Assembly (NCBI RefSeq): GCF_900104025.1
Contig: NZ_FNIQ01000003.1
Span: 372,001-436,000 of the forward strand
DNA length: 64,000 nt
Reading direction: 5' to 3'
Origin: Geodermatophilus sp. DSM 45219
GTDB lineage: Bacteria > Actinomycetota > Actinomycetes > Mycobacteriales > Geodermatophilaceae
The position numbers were made by a program, and so were the translations under genes. The notes under the pieces were generated by a model that saw only the letters and a list, made by a program, of their open reading frames with translations, was not told where the DNA came from and did no database searches. Position 1 is the stretch's first letter. The number at the start of each line of letters is the position of its first letter. Below are positions 10,114 to 18,699 of this stretch, piece after piece.

Positions 10114-11529
10114 ATGCGCGGGCGACGGGACGACGACGTGTGGGACCTGCTGGTCATCGGCGGCGGGACGGCGGGGATGGTCGGCGCGAAGACCGCCGCG
10201 AGCCTCGGCGCGCGAGTGCTCCTCGTCGAGCGCGACCGCACCGGCGGGGACTGCCTGTGGACCGGCTGCGTCCCCTCCAAGGCGCTGCTCGCCGCCGCCG
10301 ACGCCGCGGCGAGCGCCCGCGCGGCCGGCCGGTTCGGCGTGGACGTCGGCGAGGTGCGCGTCGACTTCGGGCGGGTGCGCAAGCACCTGCAGGCCGCCAT
10401 CGAGCACATCCGGCCGGTCGACTCGGTCGAGGCGCTCGAGGCCGCCGGTGTCGCCGTCGCCACCGCCGACGCCGTGCTCACCGGCCCGGACACCGCCGAG
10501 GTCGGTGGCCGGACGGTCCGCTTCCGGTACGCCCTGCTGGCCACCGGCGCCGCCCCGCTGCTGCCGCCGATCGACGGGCTGGCCGACGCCGACCCGCTCA
10601 CCAGCGAGACCGTCTGGGACCTGACCGAGCTGCCCGGGCGCCTCGCCGTCCTCGGCGGCGGCCCGATCGGCTGCGAGCTCGGCCAGGCGTTCGCCCGGCT
10701 GGGCTCGGCGGTCACCGTGGTCGACGCCGCCGACCGGCTGCTGTCCGGCGAGACCGAGGAGGCCTCCGCGCTGGTCACCGCCGCGCTGCGGCGCGACGGC
10801 GTCACCGTGCGGACCGGCGCCGGCGTCACCGCGGTCCGCGAGGGGGCACTGCGGCTGGCCGACGGGTCCGCTGTCCCCTTCGACCGGCTGCTGGTCGCCG
10901 TGGGCCGGAAGGCCCGCACCGACGGCTTGGGCTGCGAGACGGCCGGGGTCGGGCTGCGGGAGGACGGCACGGTCGTGGTGGACGGCGCCCTGCGGACGAC
11001 GAACCCGCGGATCTGGGCAGCCGGCGACCTCACCGGGCACCCGCAGTTCACCCACACCGCCGGCGTGCACGGCAGCCTCGCCGCGGGCAACGCGGTGCTC
11101 GGCCTCACCCGGCAGGTCGACCCCGTCGTCCCGCGGGTCACCTACACCTCCCCCGAGGTGGCCTCGGTCGGCCTCGCCCCCGGCGAGGGGCACGGCGTGC
11201 AGCGGGTCGGCCACGGGTACGTCGACCGGGCGGTCGCGGAGGGTGAGACGGAGGGGTCCACCACGCTGGTGCTGGACCGGCGCCGCCGCATCGTGGGCGC
11301 CACCGTGGTCGGCCCCCGCGCCGGGGAGGTGCTCGGCGAGCTCACCCTCGCCGTCCGGAAGCGGATGACGACCAGCGACCTGGCCGGCACGACGCACGCC
11401 TACCCGACCTACAGCGGCGGAGCGTGGGACGCCGCGGTGGCCGACGTCCGCGCGCGGCTGGCCGGGCCGGTGCTGCGCCGGGTGCTCCGGGCCGTCGTCC
11501 GGCTGCGGGCTCAGCGCAGCGCGCGGTAG
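10114..11529 (+). CDS. Pyridine nucleotide-disulfide oxidoreductase (MerA/lipoamide-dehydrogenase-like)
   Basis: The 471-residue flavoprotein has an FAD motif (LLVIGGGTAGMVGAK). Its redox-active pair is Cys47/Cys52 in GGDCLWTGCVPSK. It also has an NAD(P)H fold (LAVLGGGPIGCELGQAFARLG), the second FAD motif IWAAGDLTG and the dimerisation domain with HAYPTYSGG. The N-terminal HMA domain and C-terminal Cys pair of true mercuric reductases are absent, so mercury specificity is not supported; a generic disulfide or soluble quinone reductase is equally likely. ATG 10114 was chosen because it directly precedes the FAD fold. Its last 19 bases overlap the convergent CDP-alcohol phosphotransferase gene. 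Confidence 0.85.
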   Translation: MRGRRDDDVWDLLVIGGGTAGMVGAKTAASLGARVLLVERDRTGGDCLWTGCVPSKALLAAADAAASARAAGRFGVDVGEVRVDFGRVRKHLQAAIEHIRPVDSVEALEAAGVAVATADAVLTGPDTAEVGGRTVRFRYALLATGAAPLLPPIDGLADADPLTSETVWDLTELPGRLAVLGGGPIGCELGQAFARLGSAVTVVDAADRLLSGETEEASALVTAALRRDGVTVRTGAGVTAVREGALRLADGSAVPFDRLLVAVGRKARTDGLGCETAGVGLREDGTVVVDGALRTTNPRIWAAGDLTGHPQFTHTAGVHGSLAAGNAVLGLTRQVDPVVPRVTYTSPEVASVGLAPGEGHGVQRVGHGYVDRAVAEGETEGSTTLVLDRRRRIVGATVVGPRAGEVLGELTLAVRKRMTTSDLAGTTHAYPTYSGGAWDAAVADVRARLAGPVLRRVLRAVVRLRAQRSAR

Positions 11530-12137
11530 CCCGCCCGGATCCGGTGCGCGGCGCTGACCCCGACCAGCGCCGCCCATGCCCACGCCACGTGCTCGGCGTA
11601 GACCGGCAGCAGCAGCCACAGGCCGTGCGCGACGACGGTCTCGGTGCCCTCGGCCAGCCCGCCGAGGAAGGACAGCGATCGGCCGTCGTCCAGCTGCCGC
11701 CCGGCCTTCTCCGCGATCGAGGAGAAGGCCAGGAACGCCGCGCCGTTGACGTAGTACGCCAGCAGGACGGCGAGGAACGGCAGCCACGAGGCGCCGAAGC
11801 CGGCCGTCGCCCCGATCGCCACCCCGACGACGCCCGCGCCGTAGACGACGAAGTCGGCCGTGATGTCGAAGAAGCCGCCGGCGCCCGCGTCCGCCGGGTG
11901 CCCGGCCGCCCGGCGGCGGCGGGCCAGCGGGCCGTCCAGGCCGTCGGCCAGCCGGCAGGCCAGCCAGAGCACCAGCGCGGGCACCCACAGCTGCGCCGCG
12001 GCCGCGCCGGCGCTGGCCAGGCCGAGCACCAGGTTGGCCCCGGTCAGCCGGTCGGGGGTGATCGCGGGCCGGTCGAGCAGCGCCGCGGCGCGGGCCAGCG
12101 GCGCGTCGAGCAGGGCCCGGGCGGTCGAGTCGAGCAC
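11511..12137 (-). CDS. CDP-alcohol phosphatidyltransferase family membrane enzyme
   Basis: The 208-residue membrane protein has the CDP-alcohol phosphotransferase signature: DGLDGPLAR (DxxDGxxAR) followed by GGFFDITAD (GxxxDxxxD), with 13 rather than the usual 8-9 residues between the two halves. It has about five to six hydrophobic segments. The reaction would transfer a phospho-alcohol from CDP-alcohol to an acceptor in phospholipid or inositol-lipid synthesis; the precise substrate is unknown. GTG 12137 follows a gggaggt ribosome site, which is why it is preferred over the GTG five codons upstream that lies within that site. Confidence 0.8.
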   Translation of the reverse strand: MLDSTARALLDAPLARAAALLDRPAITPDRLTGANLVLGLASAGAAAAQLWVPALVLWLACRLADGLDGPLARRRRAAGHPADAGAGGFFDITADFVVYGAGVVGVAIGATAGFGASWLPFLAVLLAYYVNGAAFLAFSSIAEKAGRQLDDGRSLSFLGGLAEGTETVVAHGLWLLLPVYAEHVAWAWAALVGVSAAHRIRAGYRALR

Positions 12138-12306
12138 GGCACCTCCCGGCACGGACGGTCACGGCGGGTCTCCGCCGCGCGAGCTCCGGACCGATGGTGC
12201 ACGATCCAGCGGGGCCGCACCGGGGCATCCGTTCGACCCGCCCGGATCGAAGGTCCCATGAGGCGGCCCGTCCGGCGTCCGCCGTCCCGACAGGAAGGCG
12301 GGCCCG

Positions 12307-13536
12307 GTGGCCGCAGGACGACGTCGTTCGATCACCGCGGGGGCCGCACTGCTCGCGCTCGCCGGCTGCGCCGCGCCCAGCAGCGAGGCGCCCGAGGCCG
12401 CCGACCGGCCGTGGGACGACGTGCTCGCCGAGGCCGACGGGCAGACCGTCGACCTGTGGATGTACGGCGGCGACGAGGCCGGCAACGCCTACGTCGACGA
12501 CGTCCTGGCCCCCGCCGCCGCCGGGCTCGGGGTGACCGTCCGCCGCGTGCCGGTCGCCGACACCGGCGACGCGCTGGACCGCGTGCTCTCCGAGCGGCAG
12601 GCCGGGGTGACCGACGGCGAGGTCGACCTGGTCTGGGTCAACGGGGAGAACTACGCCACCGGCCGGCAGGCCGGCGCCTGGCTGTGCGACTGGGCGCTGG
12701 ACCTGCCGAACCGGGAGCACACCGACCCCGACGACCCGCTGCTGGAGAACGACTTCGGCGTCCCGGTGGAGGGCTGCGAGTCGCCCTGGCACAAGGCCCA
12801 GTTCACCCTCGTCTACGACTCGGCGCGGGTGCCCGAGCCGCCGACGACGCTGGCGGGCGTGCTCGACTGGGCGCAGGCCAACCCCGGTCGTTTCACCTAC
12901 CCCGCCCCGCCGGACTTCACCGGCTCGGTGTTCGTCCGGCAGGTGCTCAGCAGCGTCGCCGCCGGCCCCGGCGAGGTGCCGCTGGAGTACTCGCAGGAGG
13001 CCTACGACGAGTACGCACCGGCGCTGTTCGACCGGCTGGCCGAGCTCGACCCGGCGCTGTGGCGGGGCGGGGAGACCTACCCGCAGTCGCAGCAGGAGCT
13101 CGACCGGCTGTTCGCCGACGGCGAGGTCGACATGACCATGACCTACGGGCCGGCCACGCTCACCGACCTGGTCGCCGACGGCACCGTCCCCCCGACCACC
13201 CGGGTGCTGACGCTGGAGGAGGGCACCTTCGGCAACGCCAGCTTCCTGGCGATCCCCTCGACCTCGGGCGACGCGGCCGGCGCGCAGGTCGTCGCCGACC
13301 TCGCGCTGAGCCCGGAGCAGCAGGTGGCCAAGGCCGACCCGGGCACCTGGGGGCAGTTCACCGTCCTCGACCTCGAGCGGCTCGACGAGGCCGACCGCGC
13401 TGCCTTCGAGCAGCTGCCGGCCTCGCCGGTCGTGCCGCCGTACGAGGAGCTGTCGCAGAACGCCCAGGCCGAGCTGTCCGCCGACTGGGTCGGACCGCTG
13501 GACGAGGGGTGGCGCCGCTCCGTCCTCGCGCCGTGA
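12307..13536 (+). CDS. ABC transporter substrate-binding lipoprotein (YnjB-like)
   Basis: The 409-residue protein begins with a lipoprotein signal (TAGAALLALAGCAAP; lipobox Cys near residue 21). A periplasmic-binding fold of the YnjB/thiamine-type class follows, with WMYGGDEAGNAYVDD, DLVWVNGENYATG and DMTMTYGPATLTDLV. It would capture a solute for the two downstream permeases; the ligand is unknown. The GTG start follows aggaagg. Its stop overlaps the next start (GTGA at 13533-13536), marking the first gene of a four-gene operon (12307-16272). Confidence 0.85.
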   Translation: MAAGRRRSITAGAALLALAGCAAPSSEAPEAADRPWDDVLAEADGQTVDLWMYGGDEAGNAYVDDVLAPAAAGLGVTVRRVPVADTGDALDRVLSERQAGVTDGEVDLVWVNGENYATGRQAGAWLCDWALDLPNREHTDPDDPLLENDFGVPVEGCESPWHKAQFTLVYDSARVPEPPTTLAGVLDWAQANPGRFTYPAPPDFTGSVFVRQVLSSVAAGPGEVPLEYSQEAYDEYAPALFDRLAELDPALWRGGETYPQSQQELDRLFADGEVDMTMTYGPATLTDLVADGTVPPTTRVLTLEEGTFGNASFLAIPSTSGDAAGAQVVADLALSPEQQVAKADPGTWGQFTVLDLERLDEADRAAFEQLPASPVVPPYEELSQNAQAELSADWVGPLDEGWRRSVLAP

Positions 13537-14372
13537 GCACCCGGCAGCGGGCGGTCCTGCTGGTCCTCCCCGCCCTGGTACCGGTCGCGGCCGTCGTCGG
13601 CGCCGCGCTGGTCTCCGCCGTCCTGCTCAGCCTGGGCCTGACCCCGCTGGTCGGGCAGCCGGAGCTGTCGCTGGACGCCTGGCGGGCGGCCGCCGGCGAC
13701 CTGGGGACGGCGACGCGGCTGTCGCTGGGCATCGCCGCGGCCGCCACCGTGCTCGCCGCCGGGGTCGGGCTGTGCCTGGCGCTGGCGGCGACCGCCGTCG
13801 TCCGCCGCAGCCGGCTGCTCGGCGCGCTGGCCGCGCTCACCATCCCGGTCCCCCACCTGGTCGGTGCCGCCGCCATCGGGCTGCTGCTGGCCGACAGCGG
13901 CTTCCTGCCGCGGCTGCTGGGCGTGGCCCCCGGCGACTGGCCCTCGCTGGTGGGTGGGCAGTGGTGGGTGGCGGTGGTCGCCGAGTACGCCTGGAAGGAG
14001 TCGGCGTTCGTCGCGCTCGTGGTGGGGAGCGTGCTGGCCTCGCGGGCGCGTTCCTACGACGAGACCGCCGCGCTGCTCGGCGCCGGCCGCTGGGCGCGGT
14101 TCCGGTACGTGACGCTGCCGCTGGCCGCCCCGGCGCTCGGCGTGGCCTCGGCGGTCACCTTCGTCTACACGCTGGGGTCCTACGAGGTCGCCGCGCTGCT
14201 CGGCCGGCCCTACCCCGAGCCGCTGCCGGTGATGGCCGTGCGGCTGGCCGGGTCCATCGACCTCGCCGTCCGCCCGCAGGCCGCCGCGGTCGCGGTGACC
14301 ACCGCGGTGCTCGCGCTGGCCGCCGTCCTGCTCGCCCTGCGCGCGCTGCGGAGGCTGTCGGCGTGGGACTGA
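13533..14372 (+). CDS. ABC transporter permease, first subunit
   Basis: A 279-residue inner-membrane protein with about six helices. The EAA loop (DETAALLGAGRWARFRYVTLPLAAPALG) contacts the ATPase. It starts at GTG 13533 overlapping the binding-protein stop and ends 10 bases inside the next permease. It pairs with that permease, whereas E. coli YnjC fuses both halves in one protein. Confidence 0.85.
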   Translation: MSTRQRAVLLVLPALVPVAAVVGAALVSAVLLSLGLTPLVGQPELSLDAWRAAAGDLGTATRLSLGIAAAATVLAAGVGLCLALAATAVVRRSRLLGALAALTIPVPHLVGAAAIGLLLADSGFLPRLLGVAPGDWPSLVGGQWWVAVVAEYAWKESAFVALVVGSVLASRARSYDETAALLGAGRWARFRYVTLPLAAPALGVASAVTFVYTLGSYEVAALLGRPYPEPLPVMAVRLAGSIDLAVRPQAAAVAVTTAVLALAAVLLALRALRRLSAWD

Positions 14373-15178
14373 GAAAGGACCCGCGTGCCCCCCACCACTC
14401 GCACGCTCGCGGCGGGGCCCTGCACGCGGGCCATGCGGCGCTGGCCGCCTGGCTGGTGCTCCCCCTCGTCCCGCTGGTGCTGTGGGCGGCGGCCGACCGG
14501 TGGACCGCCCCCGCGGTGCTGCCCCAGGCCTGGGGGACGGCGGGGCTGCGGGACGCCGTCGACGCGGGTGCCGGGACCGGCTTCCTGCGCTCGACGGTGC
14601 TGGGCCTGGTCGTCGCGGCACTGGCCACCCCGCTGGGCGCGATGGCCGGGCGGGCGCTGGCCACCCACCGCGTGCCGCTGGGCGGTGCGGTGCTCGCCGT
14701 GCTGCTGTCCCCGCTGGTGCTGCCGCCGTTCGCCGTCGCCCTGGGTCTCGACGTGCTGCTGCTGCGGCTGGGGGTGCCCTCGCCGGTCGGCGTCGTCCTG
14801 CTGCTCACCGTGGCGGCGCTGCCGTACACGACCGTGCTGATGCGCGCGGCCTACGCCGCCCACGACCGCGGGTTCGAGGACGAGGCGCGCACCCTCGGCG
14901 CGACGGCGCGGCAGACGGTGTTCCACGTGCAACTGCCGCTGCTGGCCCCCGCGCTGGCCGGTGCGGCGTTCCTGGCCTTCCTGGTGGGCTGGAGCGACTA
15001 CGTCGTCACCCTGCTCGTCGGCGGCGGGCAGCTGGTGACGCTGCCGCTGCTGGTGGCGTCGGCGGCCGCGGCGACGGGCAACGAGGCGCAGGTGGCCGTG
15101 CTGTCGCTGTCGTCGGTGCTGCCGCCGCTGGTGCTGCTGGTGGCGGTCGGCCTGGTCGGGCGGAGGGCACGGGCATGA
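14363..15178 (+). CDS. ABC transporter permease, second subunit, with N-terminus encoded by a repeat element
   Basis: A 271-residue permease with about six helices and an EAA loop (DEARTLGATARQTVFHVQLPLLAPALAG). The only start that keeps the first helix intact is GTG 14363, 10 bases before the upstream stop. Residues 4-23 (RKDPRAPHHSHARGGALHAG) are read from the dispersed palindromic element at 14374-14432. The mature membrane part begins at ALAAWLVLPLVPLVLW, and this leader is unrelated to other permeases. A downstream GTG or alternative start cannot be ruled out. The gene ends by overlapping the ATPase (ATGA, 15175-15178). Confidence 0.8.
   Translation: MGLRKDPRAPHHSHARGGALHAGHAALAAWLVLPLVPLVLWAAADRWTAPAVLPQAWGTAGLRDAVDAGAGTGFLRSTVLGLVVAALATPLGAMAGRALATHRVPLGGAVLAVLLSPLVLPPFAVALGLDVLLLRLGVPSPVGVVLLLTVAALPYTTVLMRAAYAAHDRGFEDEARTLGATARQTVFHVQLPLLAPALAGAAFLAFLVGWSDYVVTLLVGGGQLVTLPLLVASAAAATGNEAQVAVLSLSSVLPPLVLLVAVGLVGRRARA
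14374..14432 (+). repeat. Dispersed palindromic element, copy R1
   Basis: An element of about 59 bp starting aaaggac two bases past the stop of the first permease and ending gcgggcc. Outer arms cccgcgtgc and gcacgcggg are perfectly complementary. The inside carries the family core ccccccaccactcg...gctcgcggcggggccc. Here it is translated as part of the second permease. Confidence 0.85.
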
Positions 15179-16272
15179 GCGGCACCCTCGAGCTGCGCGG
15201 GCTGACCCGGGTGCACGCGGCCGGCCAGCCACCCGCGCTCGCCGGCTTCACCCTCGACGTCCCCGCCGGCTCCTGCGTCGCGGTGCTCGGGCCGTCGGGC
15301 TCGGGCAAGAGCACCGTGCTGCGGCTGACCGCGGGCCTCGACTCCCCGGACGGCGGCAGCGTGCTCCTGGACGGCCGCGACCTGGCCGGCGTCCCACCCG
15401 AGCGGCGCGGCATGGCGATGGTGTTCCAGCGGCCGCTGCTGTTCCCCCACCTGTCGGTCCGCGACAACGTCGCCTTCGCCGACCGGGTGCGCGGCGTGCC
15501 GCGGCGGCAGGCCCGGGAGCGGGCCGAGCACCACCTGGAGCTGGTCGCCCTGCGCGGCTACGGCGACCGGCCGGCCCGGGCGCTGTCCGGCGGGCAGGAG
15601 CAGCGGGTCGCCCTGGCCCGCGCGCTGGCCGCCGAGCCGCGGGTGCTGCTGCTCGACGAGCCGTTCAGCGCGCTGGACACCACGCTGCGCGAGGAGATGC
15701 ACGACCTGCTGGCCGACCTGCGGGTGCGGCTGGACCCGACGGTCCTGCTGGTCACCCACGACCCCGCCGAGGCCGATGCGCTGGCCGACACGGTCGCGGT
15801 CCTCGACGGCGGCCGGCTGCAGCAGGCCGGGCCGATGCGCGAGCTCTACGCGGCGCCGGCGTCGCTGGCGGTGAGCCGGCTGCTGGGCGGGCGCACCGAG
15901 GTGCCTGGCACGGTGCGGGACGGCGTCCACTCCTCGGTGCTGGGGGCCCTCGCTGTCCCCCGCCCGGTGCCCGACGGGCCGGGAGTGCTCGTCGTCCGCC
16001 CCGAGGCGGTGCGGGTGACCTCGCCCGCGGACCCGGCCGCCGACGCCACCGGCACCGTCGTCCGGGTGCGGCGGCGCGGGCTGCGCGCGCTGGTCGCGGT
16101 GGAGGTGCCCGGGCCCGGCGGGGCGTCGGTCGAGGCCGAGCTCGCGACCGGGGAGGAGCTGCCGGCCGGGCGCACGGTCGGCCTGGTGCTGCCGGTGGCC
16201 GACCGCGCGGTGGTGCCGCCCGTGGACGGCACGCCGTCCGACGCGGCGAGATCGCCGATCTCGCACGGCTGA
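15175..16272 (+). CDS. ABC transporter ATP-binding protein
   Basis: The 365-residue ATPase has Walker A GPSGSGKST (about residue 43), Q-loop MVFQRPLLFPH, signature LSGGQEQR, Walker B VLLLDEPFSALD and H-loop LLVTHDP. A C-terminal TOBE-like regulatory domain of about 120 residues follows, as in CysA/PotA-type importers. It completes the importer operon 12307-16272. Its final codons (SPISHG) run into the palindrome at 16245-16306, so that hairpin probably also terminates the operon. Confidence 0.9.
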   Translation: MSGTLELRGLTRVHAAGQPPALAGFTLDVPAGSCVAVLGPSGSGKSTVLRLTAGLDSPDGGSVLLDGRDLAGVPPERRGMAMVFQRPLLFPHLSVRDNVAFADRVRGVPRRQARERAEHHLELVALRGYGDRPARALSGGQEQRVALARALAAEPRVLLLDEPFSALDTTLREEMHDLLADLRVRLDPTVLLVTHDPAEADALADTVAVLDGGRLQQAGPMRELYAAPASLAVSRLLGGRTEVPGTVRDGVHSSVLGALAVPRPVPDGPGVLVVRPEAVRVTSPADPAADATGTVVRVRRRGLRALVAVEVPGPGGASVEAELATGEELPAGRTVGLVLPVADRAVVPPVDGTPSDAARSPISHG

Positions 16273-16306
16273 GCGGCCCCCAGCGTGCGAGATGGCCGAT
16301 CTCGCC
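16245..16306. terminator. Double palindromic element at the end of the importer operon
   Basis: Two 23-base arms (16245-16267 and 16284-16306) are complementary except for the three central bases. Each arm is itself a palindrome around gcgagatcg/cgatctcgc. It can form one long hairpin or a cruciform between the operon and the convergent radical SAM gene (stop at 16319), and probably acts as a two-way terminator. Confidence 0.65.
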
Positions 16307-16318
16307 GGAGAGGTGCGA

Positions 16319-17734
16319 TCAGACCACGGTGAGTGGCAGGAGCTTGCGCAGCTCGGCGTTCTCGCCGATGTCGAGCACCGAGTGCTGGGCGCAGGCGGGC
16401 ACCAGCTCGCCGGTCTCCGGGTGCGCCATCGAGTAGGTGCAGGCCGCCAGCCGCTCCTGGGTGGCCCGCAGCTGCGGGTCCTCGGCGACGACGCCGCGGC
16501 GCATCATGTCCCAGGCCGGGCCCACGTGCTCGGCGTCCATGAAGCTGTGCACCTCGAAGGTCATCAGCCCGAGCTGCTTCCCCCGGGCGGCCCCGGCCAG
16601 CGCCCGCAGCCCGCCCACCCGGCGCAGCAGGCTCCGCGCCCAGCCCAGCGCCACACCGACGTCGCCCGGGTGGGAGCGCAGCACGCGCAGCACCTTGACC
16701 GCCAGCAGCACCGGCGGGGTGTTGCTGAAGGCGATGCCGCCGAAGTGGGCGAAGAAGGCGTCGCGGGCGCGGAGCTCGGCCTCGGAGCCCGGGTCGACGA
16801 AGGGGTGCCAGGCGCCGTGGGCGAGGAAGCCGAAGCCCAGCCGGTTGCATCTCGGGTCGCCGAACTCGACCGCCTGGTACGGCACCGTGCGGCCCAGACC
16901 AGCCTCCAGCTGCGCCCACACCGCGTCGACGTCCACCGCGGTGTAGGACTCCTTCCAGCGGCGGTCGTCGCCGACGTGCGCGGCCGGCTGGAAGCTCATC
17001 ATCGAGTAGCCCATGGGCAGGACGGCGCGCACCGTCTCGGCCACCTGGTCGAGGTTGGCCGGCGTGACGGTCATGTTGTGGGCCAGGTAGGAGCGCAGCC
17101 CGGTCTCGGCCCGCAGGTCGCGGAACATCTGCACGAAGCGCTGCCGGAACGGGTGCAGCTCGGCCTCGCTCCGCGGGCGGACCGCGCCGCGGCGTCCGCG
17201 CATCAGCGAGTCGAAGTGCGCGGCGAAGCTCACCCGGTCCAGCCGCAGCCGGCCGTCGTCCCCCGTGACCAGGGCGCGCAGGTACTCCGGGTCGAAGTCG
17301 CCGTGGGTCATCGACATCGGCGAGCGGCCGTGCCGGCGCATCGTCAGCAGCGCCTCGGCGTGGTCGTCGGGGGCCAGCAGGCTGACCTCGCCGCCGATCA
17401 GCTGGGCGTGCGCGTAGGGGCCGCGGCGCTCGCGGGCGTAGGCCATCTGCGCGCCGACCTCGCGGACCGTGTGCGCGCCGTCGACGCGGACCTTGTTGGC
17501 GTCGGCCGAGTGGTAGCAGGGCGTGCAGGTCAGGTTGCACTTCGGGAAGACGCCGTGCGTGCCCTCGCAGCCGACCGCGTGCCGGCCCAGGCTCTGCGCC
17601 GGGGTGCGCACGTGCTCCGGCAGCACGGCCCACCGCTCGGCCAGCGCCCTCTCCGTCTCCGGGTGCACCGGCCGGGTCCGCTCCGCCAGCCGCCGCCACG
17701 CCGCCGCCAGGCGCCCGACCGGTCCGTCCGTCAT
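16319..17734 (-). CDS. Radical SAM protein of unknown function
   Basis: The 471-residue protein has the [4Fe-4S]/SAM motif CNLTCTPC (CxxxCxxC) near residue 66 in FPKCNLTCTPCYHSAD. A TIM-barrel-like core follows (AQLIGGEVSLL, AHNMTVTPANLDQV). Further Cys lie in GDPRCNRLG and the C-terminal LAACTYSM...LVPACAQHS, possibly an auxiliary cluster. No substrate-specific family is recognised. ATG 17734 was chosen because gagga lies about 9 bases upstream. It is divergent, 94 bases away, from the metallo-beta-lactamase-fold gene, suggesting a common theme. Confidence 0.8.
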   Translation of the reverse strand: MTDGPVGRLAAAWRRLAERTRPVHPETERALAERWAVLPEHVRTPAQSLGRHAVGCEGTHGVFPKCNLTCTPCYHSADANKVRVDGAHTVREVGAQMAYARERRGPYAHAQLIGGEVSLLAPDDHAEALLTMRRHGRSPMSMTHGDFDPEYLRALVTGDDGRLRLDRVSFAAHFDSLMRGRRGAVRPRSEAELHPFRQRFVQMFRDLRAETGLRSYLAHNMTVTPANLDQVAETVRAVLPMGYSMMSFQPAAHVGDDRRWKESYTAVDVDAVWAQLEAGLGRTVPYQAVEFGDPRCNRLGFGFLAHGAWHPFVDPGSEAELRARDAFFAHFGGIAFSNTPPVLLAVKVLRVLRSHPGDVGVALGWARSLLRRVGGLRALAGAARGKQLGLMTFEVHSFMDAEHVGPAWDMMRRGVVAEDPQLRATQERLAACTYSMAHPETGELVPACAQHSVLDIGENAELRKLLPLTVV

Positions 17735-17828
17735 GACAGGCATCCTCACCGCTGGTGTTCGACACGGCAGCTCCGGGCGGTTCACCGGCGCGGCGTGGCC
17801 GGACGGCGGCCGGGGTAGTCGGTCGGGC

Positions 17829-18659
17829 ATGTCTGCGCCGTCCTCGTCCGGGTCCCCGTCGTCCGCCGCCGACGACGTCACGCTGACCTTCGGCGGGAAC
17901 GCCACCATGCTGCTGCGGCTCGGCCCGTTCACCCTGCTGACCGACCCGAACTTCCTGCGCCGGGGCCAGCGCGCCTACCTCGGCAAGGGGCTGTGGGCCA
18001 AGCGGCTGACCGACCCCGCGCTGCAGCCGACCCAGCTGCCGGCGCTGGACTCCATCCTGCTGTCGCACCTGCACGCCGACCACTGGGACCGCATCGCCAC
18101 CCGCACCCTCGACCGCGACACCCCTGTGCTCACGACGCAGGCCGCGGCCAGGGCGCTGGAGCGGCGGGGGTTCCGGGACACCGTCGACCTCACCCCCTGG
18201 CAGCGGCACGAGCTCACCCGGGACGGCGCCACGCTCCGAGTCACCTCGGTCCCCGGCGTGCACGGCCCCGAGCCGATCGCCCGGCTGCTGCCGCCGGTGA
18301 TGGGCAGCGTGCTCGAGTTCGTGCGGGACGGCGAGGTCTCCTGGCGCGGCTACATCAGCGGCGACACCGTCTTCAAGCCGTGGCTCGGCGAGGTGCTGCA
18401 GCGCTGCGGGCCGCTGGACGTCGTCATCCCGCACCTCGGCGGCACCAAGGCGCTCGGGTTCACCGTGACCATGGACGGCCGGCAGGGCGCGGACCTGGTC
18501 GAGCTGCTGAAGCCACCGGTCACCGTGCCGGTGCACTACGACGACTACGACCGGTTCGCCTCGCCGCTGGGCGACTTCGTCCGCGAGGTGGCCGCCCGCC
18601 GCGCGCCCGGGGAGATCCGCCCCGTGACCCGCGGCGAGACGATCAGCCTGCGCGCGTGA
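17829..18659 (+). CDS. Metallo-beta-lactamase-fold hydrolase (UlaG/YfiP-like)
   Basis: The 276-residue protein carries the MBL metal motif HLHADHWD (HxHxDH, residues about 79-86). It continues with TSVPGVHGPEP, the YISGDTVFKPWL aspartate strand and VPVHYDDYDRF. This is the UlaG-like branch that includes L-ascorbate-6-phosphate lactonase and N-acyl-PE phospholipase-D-like enzymes; the real substrate is unknown. The N-terminus is Ser/Pro-rich (about 14 residues) with no clear signal peptide. It is divergent from the radical SAM gene. Confidence 0.85.
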   Translation: MSAPSSSGSPSSAADDVTLTFGGNATMLLRLGPFTLLTDPNFLRRGQRAYLGKGLWAKRLTDPALQPTQLPALDSILLSHLHADHWDRIATRTLDRDTPVLTTQAAARALERRGFRDTVDLTPWQRHELTRDGATLRVTSVPGVHGPEPIARLLPPVMGSVLEFVRDGEVSWRGYISGDTVFKPWLGEVLQRCGPLDVVIPHLGGTKALGFTVTMDGRQGADLVELLKPPVTVPVHYDDYDRFASPLGDFVREVAARRAPGEIRPVTRGETISLRA

Positions 18660-18668
18660 TCCTCCTGC

Positions 18669-18691
18669 CGATATCGCGACAAAGGCGGCGA
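18669..18691. repeat. Short atatcgcgacaa element
   Basis: The sequence gccgatatcgcgacaaaggc, lying between two convergent genes, shares the core atatcgcgacaa with 61608-61630 and resembles 52807-52828. Short complementary ends flank the core. It may be a small repeat or a weak terminator. Confidence 0.45.
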
Positions 18692-18699
18692 GGGACGCG

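Noticed and set aside
8989..12792. Open minus-strand frame of about 1267 codons
   Set aside because: It is the antisense or alternative frame of several real genes (flavoprotein, MerA-like, ABC binding protein), with Arg/Gly/Pro-rich composition and no domains.
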